A stretch of DNA of 60,026 nucleotides from positions 1-60,026 of the forward strand of contig CAZAPG010000048.1 of NCBI GenBank assembly GCA_964486935.1, given 5' to 3'. The notes under the pieces are model-generated. The model was not told where the DNA came from. It saw nothing but the letters and a program-made list of their open reading frames with translations, and did no database searches. This DNA comes from CAZAPG01 sp964486935. GTDB taxonomy: Bacteria > Chloroflexota > Anaerolineae > 4572-78 > J111. This document shows positions 49,486 through 58,011 of the stretch, one piece after another. The stretch's first letter is position 1; the number at the start of each line of letters is the position of its first letter. The position numbers and the translations under genes are program-made.

Positions 49486-52437
49486 ATGAACAGTCAGCAA
49501 CCCACCGGAGCCGTCTTAATAAACCAGCAAACCGGCCAGGCCATCCCCCTGAGTCGAGATTTGGTGACAATTGGCCGCAAAAGCGATAACACCATTGTGT
49601 TGAGCGATGATTTGGAAGTCTCTCGCCATCACGCCACCATTGCCTGGGTAGCCGGCCGCTACGTTATCAACGATGCGGGCAGCATCAACGGCACTTTCTT
49701 AAACAACCAGCGTCTGACCAAACCCAAACGCCTGAACAACGGCGATACCATCCAGGTAGGCGGCGCCACCTTTACTGTTAGCCTGGCCACCGACGAAACC
49801 AAACCCAGCCTGGCCCTGGAGATGCCCGCCAAAGATGAAACCCTGGCCTCCGCCGCCGCCCCGCCCCAGGCCCAAGCAACGCCGCTGGGCAACCCCTATG
49901 TTGGGCCGCGCACCTTTAGCCGGCAAGAAGCCGACCGCTTTTTTGGCCGCGAGCGCGAAGCCCGCGAACTGTTCTCGCTCATCATCTCCGAGCGGCTGGC
50001 GCTCTTTTACGCCCAATCGGGCGCGGGCAAAAGCTCGCTCATCAACGCCCGGCTGATTCCCCAACTGCGAGAGGCCGATTATGCCGTGCTGCCGGTGGGC
50101 CGCGTTGGCGGCGAGTTGCCCGAAGGCGTAACCGAAGTTGATAATATCTACATTTTCAACCTGCTGCTCAGTTTGGATGAAAGCGATGGCGACCCTCGCC
50201 GCTTCACCGCCATGTCGTTGAGCCACTTTTTAACCCGGCTAACCAGCCTGGACGGCACCCACTACTACTACGATGAAAGCCCCGCGCCAGAAGCCGCCAA
50301 TGGCGACGATTATGAAGAGTCGCCCTATGTGCTAATTATCGACCAGTTTGAAGAGATTGTGACCTCTCACCCGGCCCGCTGGCAGGACAGAGACGGTTTT
50401 TTCCGCCAACTGGCCCAGGCTATGGCCGACGACCCCATGCTGTGGGTCGCCCTAACCCTGCGAGAGGATTACGTGGCTGCGCTTGACCCCTACATCCACC
50501 TGCTGCCCGGCAACCTGCGCGCCCGCTTTTACATGCAGCGCATGGGCTACGAGGCCGCGCTGGAGGCGGTTCAAAAACCCGCCGAGCGATATGGCCGCCC
50601 CTTTGGGCCGGGCGTGGCCGAAAGCCTGGTTGACAACCTGCGCCAAATCAGGGTGTCCGGTTCGCCGGGGCGCATTACGTTAGAAACGCAACTGGGCCAG
50701 TTTGTAGAGCCGGTGCAGTTGCAGGTGGTCTGTTACCAGCTTTGGGAAAATCTAAAGGAGCGCCCGCCCGGCCCCATTACCCTGCAAGACCTGCAAGAGT
50801 TGGGCAACGTTGACCAGGCCCTGGCCCAGTTTTACGAGCAGGCCATTGCCGAGGTGGTGAGCCAGACCAAAGTGGCCGAAATTGAGCTGCGTAACTGGTT
50901 TGAAGCGCAACTCATCACCGAGGCCGGCACCAAGGGCATTGTCTACCGGGGCGCAACCCACACCGGCGGCATCCCCAACCGGGCAGTCGAGTTGCTGTCG
51001 GCCAAATTTTTGCTGCGCTCCGAGGGGCGCTCCGGCGGCACCTGGTACGAGCTGGTGCACGACCGCTTTATCGAGCCAATTTTGCAATCCAACCAGCAGT
51101 GGCGCGAAAAGCAGCCGCTGTTGCAGGTTGCCAGAAATTGGGACCTCGCCGGGCGGCCAGACAGTATGTTGCTGGAGGGGCAACCCCTTGAAGAAGCGTT
51201 GCGGGGCAACTGGCGCGGATTGGGCCAACTGGTTGGAGAATTTCTGGAGGCCAGCCAGAGCACCCAAAAAGCCAGAAAAGAGGCTGAACAGCAGGAAAAA
51301 TTAAAGCAGGCCCAGGCTCTGGCCGAGGAGCGCCAGCGCCGGCTGGAAGCGCAAACCGAAGCCGCCACCCGCCTGCGCCGCCGGGCCAGAATTATCGGGT
51401 TGATGGGAGGCATTGCCGTGGTGCTGGCCTTTGTGGCCGGGTTGTTTGGCTGGCAGGCCGTGCAAAGCGCGCAAGAAGCGTTTAATGCCCGAATAACCGC
51501 CGAAGCGGAGCGAGCCGCTGCGGCCACCAGCGCCGCGCTGGCCCAAATCAGCGAGGCCGAAGCCCGCGCCGCGCAGGAAGAAGCCGAGGCCGGCCGGGCC
51601 GCTGCCGCCGCCAACGCCAACGTGGCCCAAACCCTCATTGCCGAACAAAACGTCATTCTGACCGCCATTGCCGAGGCCACGCCGCCCGAAGCAGGCACAG
51701 AGGCTCCAGATTATCAGGCCACCATCGAAAGTCAAAATGTGGCGTTAACGGCCATTGCGGCCACGCTCACCGTCATCCCGCCAACGCCCACCGAGACCGC
51801 TACGCCCATTGGCGGCCAGTTTACCCCGGAAGCGGCCACCGCTACGCCCACCGCTACACCCACTCCACCCGATACCCCGACGCCAACCCCCACCGTTACC
51901 CCTACCCCTTCATCAGACTCAACAATAGCTATTCAACAGTCGGGATGCGTCTTTAAACCCGCCGAAGAGTTGGGCCGGATTTACTCAACATATGAGGGCA
52001 GGTTGGGCTGCCCGGTTCAGCAAGCCATTCGCGGGCAATTTGCCGAGCAGCCTTTTGAAAACGGCTACATGATCTGGTCTGGCATTTTGGAACAGTTCTA
52101 TGTAATGATTGGCGAAGAGAGAGGCCCCTGGTACTGGTTTGACCGCAAAGATGTTGAGAGTTTTGGAGCCGTCAACGGCGAGGTAGCCTGCCGGCCCCCC
52201 GCTCCCGTACCCGACGGACGCTACCAGCCCATTAGCGGTTTTGGCGGCATTTGGTGCGCCAACCGGGATATTCAAGAGCAAGTTGGCTGGGGTACGGCCA
52301 AAGAGTTTGCCGTGCTCGATAATGTGCTGCAACCCTTTGAAACCGGCTTTTTGCTGCGCGACAGCCGGGGCTTTGTGTATGTTCTGTTTTGGGAAAAAGG
52401 CGAGCGGGGCGGAAATTACGAAAGGTCGCCCCGGTAA
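49486..52437 (+). CDS. Transmembrane FHA-nSTAND1 ATPase with outward C-terminal domain
   Basis: This 983-residue protein starts with an FHA domain (about 10-110: VTIGRKSDNTIVLSDDLEVS, SRHHATI, AGSINGTFLN), so it probably reads phosphothreonine. The nSTAND1 ATPase (about 135-560) opens with NPYVGPRTFSRQEADRFFGR. Its Walker A is AQSGAGKSS (176-184, Lys182) and Walker B LIIDQFEEI (283-291, Asp286). A basic segment leads to one helix at about 636-657, then an Ala/Glu-rich coiled coil, a Thr/Pro linker (about 765-810) and a C-terminal domain with paired LGCPVQQAI...FENGYMIW and VGWGTAKEF...FETGFLL motifs like LGFP-type repeats. The FHA and ATPase would be cytosolic, the tail external. It is the effector or hub gene of the cassette. 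Confidence 0.88.
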   Translation: MNSQQPTGAVLINQQTGQAIPLSRDLVTIGRKSDNTIVLSDDLEVSRHHATIAWVAGRYVINDAGSINGTFLNNQRLTKPKRLNNGDTIQVGGATFTVSLATDETKPSLALEMPAKDETLASAAAPPQAQATPLGNPYVGPRTFSRQEADRFFGREREARELFSLIISERLALFYAQSGAGKSSLINARLIPQLREADYAVLPVGRVGGELPEGVTEVDNIYIFNLLLSLDESDGDPRRFTAMSLSHFLTRLTSLDGTHYYYDESPAPEAANGDDYEESPYVLIIDQFEEIVTSHPARWQDRDGFFRQLAQAMADDPMLWVALTLREDYVAALDPYIHLLPGNLRARFYMQRMGYEAALEAVQKPAERYGRPFGPGVAESLVDNLRQIRVSGSPGRITLETQLGQFVEPVQLQVVCYQLWENLKERPPGPITLQDLQELGNVDQALAQFYEQAIAEVVSQTKVAEIELRNWFEAQLITEAGTKGIVYRGATHTGGIPNRAVELLSAKFLLRSEGRSGGTWYELVHDRFIEPILQSNQQWREKQPLLQVARNWDLAGRPDSMLLEGQPLEEALRGNWRGLGQLVGEFLEASQSTQKARKEAEQQEKLKQAQALAEERQRRLEAQTEAATRLRRRARIIGLMGGIAVVLAFVAGLFGWQAVQSAQEAFNARITAEAERAAAATSAALAQISEAEARAAQEEAEAGRAAAAANANVAQTLIAEQNVILTAIAEATPPEAGTEAPDYQATIESQNVALTAIAATLTVIPPTPTETATPIGGQFTPEAATATPTATPTPPDTPTPTPTVTPTPSSDSTIAIQQSGCVFKPAEELGRIYSTYEGRLGCPVQQAIRGQFAEQPFENGYMIWSGILEQFYVMIGEERGPWYWFDRKDVESFGAVNGEVACRPPAPVPDGRYQPISGFGGIWCANRDIQEQVGWGTAKEFAVLDNVLQPFETGFLLRDSRGFVYVLFWEKGERGGNYERSPR

Positions 52438-52440
52438 ATT

Positions 52441-53382
52441 ATGTTGCTGGCTGTTACCCCCAACCCCACCATCGACCGGACGCTGCGCGTGCCCGTCCTC
52501 ACCGTGGGGGCGGTGCAGCGGGCCACACAGGTGAGGCTGGGCGCGGGCGGCAAGGGGTTGAATGTGGCTCGCGTGGCTGGAATTTTGGGTAGCCCCGTAT
52601 TGGCTACCGGGCCGCTGGCAGGTAAGGCCGGGCAAACCGTGGCCGATTTGGCCGCCGCCGAGGGGCTGGCCGCCGACTGGTTTTGGTTGAGCCAGGGCGA
52701 AACCCGCACCTGCCTGCTCATCAACCACAATGCCGGCGATGCCACCGTTATTAACGAGCCGGGGCCGAATGTGTCGCCACAAGATTGGGCAGGCTTTGGC
52801 CGGCACGCGCAAAGGCTGGCGCAACAGGCGCAGGCCGTTGCTTTTTCCGGCAGCATCCCCCTGGGAGTTGCCCCGGAATCGCCGGGCGGGTTGGCCCGCG
52901 CAGTGGCGGCGGGGGGGCAGCCGGTGTATGTGGATACCAGCGGCCCGGCCTTAGAGGCAGTTCTGGCCCAGCCGCAGGGATTATCTATCAAAATCAATCA
53001 AATGGAACTGGCCGCCGGGCTAAATCTGGCGGCGGAGCGCCCTCCAACAGAATGGCTAATCGAAGCGGGGCAAACGCTGCTGGCGCGGGGGGCGGCGCTG
53101 GTAGTGGTGACTCGTGGCGGGCAGGGGGCGCTGGCGATTGCGCCCGAAGGTATCTGGCAAGCCGCGCCGCCGGCCATCGAGTTGGTCAGCACGGTGGGCA
53201 GCGGCGACTCGTTTCTGGCCGGGCTGGCGGTGGCCCGGTTGAGGGGGCAGCCCATTCAGCAGGCGTTGGCCCTGGGCGTGGCTTGCGGGTCGGCCAATGC
53301 GCTGGGCGACATGCCGGCCCGCTTTGAACGCAGCCAGGTTGACGGGTTGCTGCCGCAGGTCACAATTGAAAAATTGAAATAG
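52441..53382 (+). CDS. PfkB-family sugar-phosphate kinase (1-phosphofructokinase type)
   Basis: The 313-residue kinase has the 1-phosphofructokinase/tagatose-6-phosphate kinase pattern: TPNPTIDRTL, AGGKGLNVARV, and the C-terminal STVGSGDSFLAGL with catalytic Asp256. It phosphorylates a sugar phosphate with ATP; the precise sugar cannot be set. The gene begins 3 bp after the FHA-nSTAND1 stop, so it is translated from the same message, though its link with that system is likely accidental. Confidence 0.87.
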   Translation: MLLAVTPNPTIDRTLRVPVLTVGAVQRATQVRLGAGGKGLNVARVAGILGSPVLATGPLAGKAGQTVADLAAAEGLAADWFWLSQGETRTCLLINHNAGDATVINEPGPNVSPQDWAGFGRHAQRLAQQAQAVAFSGSIPLGVAPESPGGLARAVAAGGQPVYVDTSGPALEAVLAQPQGLSIKINQMELAAGLNLAAERPPTEWLIEAGQTLLARGAALVVVTRGGQGALAIAPEGIWQAAPPAIELVSTVGSGDSFLAGLAVARLRGQPIQQALALGVACGSANALGDMPARFERSQVDGLLPQVTIEKLK

Positions 53383-53427
53383 CCCTATTCTTCTTGCCGG
53401 TAGCTTTTTTGGGGTTGGGAGGGCCGG

Positions 53428-53973
53428 TTAGCCATCTGAAGACTCAGGGGCGTCGTTTGCTTCTTCAACGGCCGGTTCAGAGGCCGCAACTTCGGGCGCG
53501 GCGGCTTCCTGTTCAACCAGCCGCTTTAAAATTTCAAGCGAGCCGGCCATCATTTCTCCAAAAGCTCCATTGGCGGTAAAGCGCACCAGCAGCGCGCCCA
53601 GCGAAAAGCCGCCGGTCAGTTCCCAATTTACCGACCAGGTAACTTTGGCGCCGCCATTGGCGGCTTCCAGCTCAAAGGTGTTGGTTTGAGCCATTTGCAG
53701 CGGGGCGTTTTCGGTTTCTTGCAACTCGTAGGCCAGTTTGATGGGCGGCTCCCAAACGGTGATTTTTTGTTTGGCCACCTGCCCATCGGCGGCCTCGCCA
53801 ATCCAGATAGCCCCAACCCCTTCGGTTTGTTCGCTGCCGTATTTGCCCTTGACGGGGTAGGGAAAGCGGCCTTCTTTGTAAGCCCACTCCGGCAGGCGCG
53901 TCACATCGGCTAAAACTTTCCAGACCTGCTCAGGCGTGGCTTTGATTTCTTGTGAGTAACTTACGTGCCCCAT
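53428..53973 (-). CDS. SRPBCC-family protein
   Basis: ATG at 53973 with GAGG upstream gives 181 residues. The SRPBCC/START-like fold (about 5-145) shows SQEIKATPEQVWKVLADVTR, then LPEWAYKEGRFPYPVKGKYG and NTFELEAANGGAKVTWSVNW, which together fit polyketide cyclase/dehydrase-type ligand-binding proteins. An Ala/Glu-rich acidic tail follows. Ligand unknown. It converges on the PfkB-family gene with 45 bp between the stops. Confidence 0.82.
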   Translation of the reverse strand: MGHVSYSQEIKATPEQVWKVLADVTRLPEWAYKEGRFPYPVKGKYGSEQTEGVGAIWIGEAADGQVAKQKITVWEPPIKLAYELQETENAPLQMAQTNTFELEAANGGAKVTWSVNWELTGGFSLGALLVRFTANGAFGEMMAGSLEILKRLVEQEAAAPEVAASEPAVEEANDAPESSDG

Positions 53974-54125
53974 TGAGTAACCTCGCTTGGTGTGAGTTTG
54001 ACTGGTGGCATGATACCAGAAGTTGGGGCGAGTCAGCAATTGGTAGAAGCGGTAATTAGCGTCTTGGGGCGTAATTTTAAAATTAAACCGGACTGTAAAA
54101 TTTGGTCCAGGCAGAGAGGATATTG

Positions 54126-54575
54126 ATGCGCGCCATTTTACAACGAGTGCAGCAGGGCAGCGTTACGGTTGATGGTGAAATGGTGGGCCAGATTGGGCCG
54201 GGGTACGTAATTTTGCTGGGCGCAACCCACGATGATGGGGAGCCGGAAGTAACAAAACTGGCCGAAAAGGTGGCTCACCTGCGCGTGTTTGAAGATGCGC
54301 GGGGCAAAATGAATCTTTCGGCGCTGGAGGTGGGGGCCGAGATGCTGGTTATTTCTCAATTTACGCTGTACGCCGATGCTAAGAAGGGGCGGCGTCCGAG
54401 TTTTACCAACGCCGCCCCACCTGCCATGGCCCAGCCTCTGGTGGCCCGGTTTGTTGAAGTTTTACAGGGTTTGGGAGTCAAAAAAGTAGAAACCGGCGTT
54501 TTTGGAGCCAAAATGCTGGTTCATATTGAAAATGATGGGCCGGTGACGATTATTCTGGATACGGACAGTTTGTAA
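54126..54575 (+). CDS. dtd: D-aminoacyl-tRNA deacylase
   Basis: ATG at 54126 with GAGAGGA upstream gives 149 residues, the usual length. Motifs of DTD are all present: MRAILQRVQQGSVTVDGE, LVISQFTLYADAKKGRRPSF (catalytic Thr in SQFTLYAD), and the NDGPVTIILDTDSL end that supplies the Gly-cisPro specificity loop. The enzyme removes D-amino acids from mischarged tRNA. It stands alone between convergent and divergent genes, with the glucan phosphorylase gene only 7 bp after its stop on the other strand. Confidence 0.96.
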   Translation: MRAILQRVQQGSVTVDGEMVGQIGPGYVILLGATHDDGEPEVTKLAEKVAHLRVFEDARGKMNLSALEVGAEMLVISQFTLYADAKKGRRPSFTNAAPPAMAQPLVARFVEVLQGLGVKKVETGVFGAKMLVHIENDGPVTIILDTDSL

Positions 54576-54582
54576 ACAGCGC

Positions 54583-56739
54583 TCAATCCATCGAAGGCAC
54601 GTACAGGTCTGTGGTGTATTCTTTAATCATGCGGGTCATGCTGAACTGTGGGGCCACGGTGCGGATTGACTCTTTGACAAATTGCATCCATTTGATGGGT
54701 ATACCCTGGGCATTGCGCTGGTAAAAGGCAGGCACAATTTCTTTTTCCAAAATTTCGTAAATCGAGGTGGCGTCGGCGTGGTTGTGGTCGTACTCGTTGG
54801 CGTATTCCGCTTTGGGGTCGCCAATGGACCAGCCGTTTTTGCCGTTAAAACCCTCTTCCCACCAGCCGTCTAAAATAGAGAAGTTGGGGCTGCCGTTGAG
54901 TCCGGCTTTTTGGCCGCTGGTGCCGCTGGCTTCCATAGGGCGGCGGGGGGTGTTCATCCACACATCTACGCCGGCCACCAGATGGCGGGCCACGTTGATG
55001 TCGTAATCCTCAAGAAAAATCAAGTGACCGGCCAGCCCGGCCTCGTGAGAGCGATGGTAAACTTCGCGGATAAAATCTTTGCCCGGTTCATCGCGGGGGT
55101 GGGCTTTGCCGGCAAAAATAAACTGAACCGGACGTTTGCCGTCGCCGTAAACAATGCGCTTAAGGCGTTCGGTATCATGAAAAATGAGGGTGGCCCGTTT
55201 GTAGGTGGCAAAGCGTCGAGCAAAACCAATGGTGAGGGCATGCGGGTTGAGCAGGTTGGCCGTGGCTTGCATGGCGTCTTGACCCATCCCCAGGCGAGCC
55301 AGCCGCTGGCGGGTGCGTTTGCGCACAAAATCTGTCAATCTGGCCCGCAAGCGGTTCATTATCTCCCACAATTCGTCGTCGGGCACGTGCTCAATGGCAT
55401 TCCACATTGCCTGGTCGTCGATGCGGAGGGGCCAGTTTTTGCCCAAATACTGATCATACAGGGCCTTAAGTTCCGGGGCCAGCCAGGTTTCGGTATGAAT
55501 GCCGTTGGTTACGTGGCTAATGGGCACCGCCGCAACGCTTTTGTTGGGCCACAGCCAGCTCCACATCTCGCGCGAGACCTGGCCGTGCAGTTTGCTAACG
55601 CCATTATGCTTGCCCGACATCTTCAACGCCAGAACGGTCATGCTAAAGGTTGGCCCCCAGCTTTGGTCTTGCCGGGCTAAACTCAAAAATTCATCGCGAC
55701 TGATTTTTAGTTGCTCATGCCAGGTGGGAAAGTATTTGTCCATCATGTGGAAGGGGAAGGCATCGTGGCCGGCGGGAACGGGGGTGTGGGTGGTGAACAC
55801 GGTGGTTTTGCGGATGGCCTCCTGAGCCTGGGCAAAGGACATGCCGCCCTCAACCAGTTCGCGGGCGCGTTCCAGCACCAAAAACGCAGAGTGGCCCTCG
55901 TTCAGGTGGAAGACGGCCGGTTCAATATCCAGCTTTCGCAGGGCGCGCACCCCGCCAATCCCCAGCATCATTTCCTGGGCCAGCCGCATCTCCTGGTCGC
56001 CGCCGTAGAGCCGGGCCGAAAGTTCCCGGTCTTCGGGGGCGTTGGGGTGAATGTCGGTGTCCATCAGATAGAGCGGCACGTTGCCCACCTCAATTTTGTA
56101 GACTTTGGCGTACACGCGGCGGTCGGGCAGGCCGTTGCGGGCCGGCAGCGCCACCGAGACGACCACCTCTTTGCCATCGGCGGTAAAGGCCGGGCGGGCG
56201 GGTACCTCGGCAAAGCGAACTTTCACGTAGATGGCTTCCTGGTCGCCGCTGGGGGTGATAACCTGTTTGAAGTAGCCTTGCGGATACAAAAAACCCACGC
56301 CAATAAAGGGCAAGCCTAAATCGCTGGCCTCTTTGGTGTGGTCGCCCGAAAGAATGCCAAGACCGCCGGAGTAAATAGGCAGACACTCGTGCAGCCCAAA
56401 CTCTGCCGAAAAATAGGCAATGGGTTTATCAGTTTTATCGGGGAAAGTATTTTTGAACCAGGTTTTATCAAATACTTGGTACTCATCAAATGCGGTCAGA
56501 ATATCGTGATAGGCTCTGATAAATTCGGGATCGCTGGCGGCTTCATCCAGCGATGTTTGGCGCACCTGCCGCAAAAACAACACGGGGTTGTGGTAAATAT
56601 CTTCCCACAATTTGGCGTCAATCCGCTTGAAAAGCTCTTGCGCTTCCGGGTGCCAGCTCCACCACAGATTGTAAGCAATTTCAACCAGCCTGATGATGCG
56701 TTCAGGGATGGGGGTCATTTCCATTGATTTGCTGTTCAT
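54583..56739 (-). CDS. glgP: Alpha-glucan phosphorylase (GT35, short form)
   Basis: ATG at 56739 with GAGGAGG upstream gives 718 residues; an upstream start would run through repeat DNA. It belongs to the short alpha-glucan phosphorylase group. YFSAEFGLHECLPIYSGGLG, HLNEGHSAF, TTHTPVPAGHDAFP and PMEASGTSGQKAGLNGSPNF are seen, with Lys611 in the last motif as the pyridoxal-phosphate lysine. It degrades storage glucan to glucose 1-phosphate. The neighbouring PfkB kinase and this gene may both serve carbohydrate use but are not in one operon. Confidence 0.96.
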   Translation of the reverse strand: MNSKSMEMTPIPERIIRLVEIAYNLWWSWHPEAQELFKRIDAKLWEDIYHNPVLFLRQVRQTSLDEAASDPEFIRAYHDILTAFDEYQVFDKTWFKNTFPDKTDKPIAYFSAEFGLHECLPIYSGGLGILSGDHTKEASDLGLPFIGVGFLYPQGYFKQVITPSGDQEAIYVKVRFAEVPARPAFTADGKEVVVSVALPARNGLPDRRVYAKVYKIEVGNVPLYLMDTDIHPNAPEDRELSARLYGGDQEMRLAQEMMLGIGGVRALRKLDIEPAVFHLNEGHSAFLVLERARELVEGGMSFAQAQEAIRKTTVFTTHTPVPAGHDAFPFHMMDKYFPTWHEQLKISRDEFLSLARQDQSWGPTFSMTVLALKMSGKHNGVSKLHGQVSREMWSWLWPNKSVAAVPISHVTNGIHTETWLAPELKALYDQYLGKNWPLRIDDQAMWNAIEHVPDDELWEIMNRLRARLTDFVRKRTRQRLARLGMGQDAMQATANLLNPHALTIGFARRFATYKRATLIFHDTERLKRIVYGDGKRPVQFIFAGKAHPRDEPGKDFIREVYHRSHEAGLAGHLIFLEDYDINVARHLVAGVDVWMNTPRRPMEASGTSGQKAGLNGSPNFSILDGWWEEGFNGKNGWSIGDPKAEYANEYDHNHADATSIYEILEKEIVPAFYQRNAQGIPIKWMQFVKESIRTVAPQFSMTRMIKEYTTDLYVPSMD

Positions 56740-56790
56740 CTTGTAAAAACTCCTCCTCGAAGTTAAAAGGTCAATCAAGGCAGCTTGCGG

Positions 56791-56906
56791 GGGTGCGTCC
56801 CAAATTTTAGGAATTTGGGGCACCTTCGGCAGGGGGATTCGCTTGTGCCCTTTGGGTAGGGGGATACCCCCGCGCCCCCCTGTCTGTTTCCAAAATTTGG
56901 GACAGA
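56791..56906. repeat. Dispersed palindromic repeat, copy C
   Basis: This 116-bp member starts GGGTGCGTCCCAAATTTTAG and ends TTTCCAAAATTTGGGAC. It shares with copy B the CACCTTCGGCAGG segment and with copy A the GGGGATACCCCCGCGCCCCC core. Compared with A it carries an 18-bp insert at the core that includes CTTGTGCCCTTTGGGTA (56842-56858). Confidence 0.75.
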
Positions 56907-56972
56907 CCTGCTTGCGGCAATTATAGGCCGGATTGTAGTTGAAGATGAAGGATTTTTCAAATTAACCCTACT

Positions 56973-57016
56973 ACAATATATTGGGTTATTCTTATTACTT
57001 GACACAATATATTGGG
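56973..57016. promoter_or_regulatory. Operator-like pair of CAATATATTG motifs
   Basis: ACAATATATTGGG occurs twice (56973-56985 and 57004-57016), 31 bp apart, which is three helical turns. Each includes the perfect palindrome CAATATATTG. An inverted pair GGTTATTCT (56984-56992) and AGAATAACC (57027-57035) overlaps. A dimeric regulator could bind, possibly controlling glgP; this is inference. Confidence 0.45.
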
Positions 57017-57078
57017 GGTGATAGTGAGAATAACCTGAACGGGGCGATATTTGCGCCACATCTCGGCGGCAGCCTGGC

Positions 57079-57609
57079 TCAGTATGTTTGCTGTCGTTCC
57101 CCAGATTCTGGCTTTTTAGCGCGGTTGCGCAGCGCGGCCATCTCTTCTGAATGGCCCCGTTCGTGGCGGTAGGGAATGCGTAAAATACTGGCCAGGGTAA
57201 TCGGCTCGCCCCAAACAGGGTGGGAACCGATCCGGTTGAGCGCTTCTTCGGGGATATGCTCAAGTAAATCCAGTAACTCCTGGCGGGTTTGCTCAAGGGC
57301 GCAGGTGGCCTCTTCCCAGGTATAATCGGCCCGTTCAAGCAGCTTTTGGTGATTCCAGGCATTCTGGTTAAAGGCTACATCGTAGCAAAGGGGGGAGATA
57401 GGACATTCTTCGTTAAGAATACGGTGGGCAAAATGAATAATTGACTCTTCAACCGCTACCAGATGAACCACGTGGTCTTTAATGCTCCAGGCATCGGGGC
57501 GGGGTTGATACAGAGCCGTTGCCTCATCAATTTGTTCAATCAGTTGGGTAGTGTTTTGGCGGCTTTGGTTGAGCTTTTGCCGAATTTCTGCCAAAAGTGA
57601 CTGTGCCAT
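57079..57609 (-). CDS. DinB-family protein
   Basis: The 176-residue product has the DinB four-helix pattern with its three metal-binding His: KDHVVHLVAVEES near residue 45-57 and YRHERGHSEEM near 150. The N-terminus (QSLLAEIRQKLNQSRQNTTQ, then QPRPDAWSIKDH) is typical. DinB/YfiT-like enzymes act in thiol-transfer or damage responses, but this branch is unassigned. It starts about 10 bp after the DUF4190 stop on the same strand, so the two are co-transcribed. Confidence 0.85.
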   Translation of the reverse strand: MAQSLLAEIRQKLNQSRQNTTQLIEQIDEATALYQPRPDAWSIKDHVVHLVAVEESIIHFAHRILNEECPISPLCYDVAFNQNAWNHQKLLERADYTWEEATCALEQTRQELLDLLEHIPEEALNRIGSHPVWGEPITLASILRIPYRHERGHSEEMAALRNRAKKPESGERQQTY

Positions 57610-57618
57610 TAGTTAAGG

Positions 57619-57966
57619 TTAGAAGCCCCCGCCGGCAGTAAGCATACTCACCGACTCTGATAAAATAGCGCAGCCGCTCAACCCAATCAGGCCGCCAAAA
57701 AAGAGGAGAAAAATTAACAACGAGCCGCAAAAGGCAATAAGGTTTAAATAACCCACAATTAATCCGGCAATGGCTATCCCGTCGCCGCTTTGAGTTCCGC
57801 CGCTGTTTTTGATTTCGCGGCGGGCCATGTGGCCGGTTATCACGCCCACAATTCCGCCAATAATGGGGAAGAAAAACCACCCCACCAGGCTGGAGACCAG
57901 GCTGATGATGGCCATAGTATTGGTGGGCGGGGCAGAAGCATACTGCGGTTGCGGTGATTGACTCAT
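57619..57966 (-). CDS. DUF4190 small membrane protein
   Basis: The 115-residue protein has a Pro/Gln/Ser-rich N-terminal stretch (MSQSPQPQYASAPPTNTMA), two hydrophobic segments (IISLVSSLVGWFFFPIIGGI and IAGLIVGYLNLIAFCGSLLI) and the GHMARREIKNSGGTQSGDGI loop between them. That loop is the DUF4190 signature. Function unknown; the family is common in Chloroflexota and Actinomycetota, often beside other small membrane proteins as here. Confidence 0.82.
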   Translation of the reverse strand: MSQSPQPQYASAPPTNTMAIISLVSSLVGWFFFPIIGGIVGVITGHMARREIKNSGGTQSGDGIAIAGLIVGYLNLIAFCGSLLIFLLFFGGLIGLSGCAILSESVSMLTAGGGF

Positions 57967-58011
57967 AGAAAGTCCCTTGCAATGATTACCTAATCAATCA
58001 ACAGATGCGGC

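Larger units (their letters stand above)
56740..57078. other. Upstream region of glgP with repeat copy C and an operator-like pair
   Basis: This 339-bp gap has no gene. It contains dispersed repeat copy C (56791-56906) and two copies of a 13-bp palindromic motif (56973-56985 and 57004-57016). No clear promoter was found on the minus strand. Confidence 0.6.
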
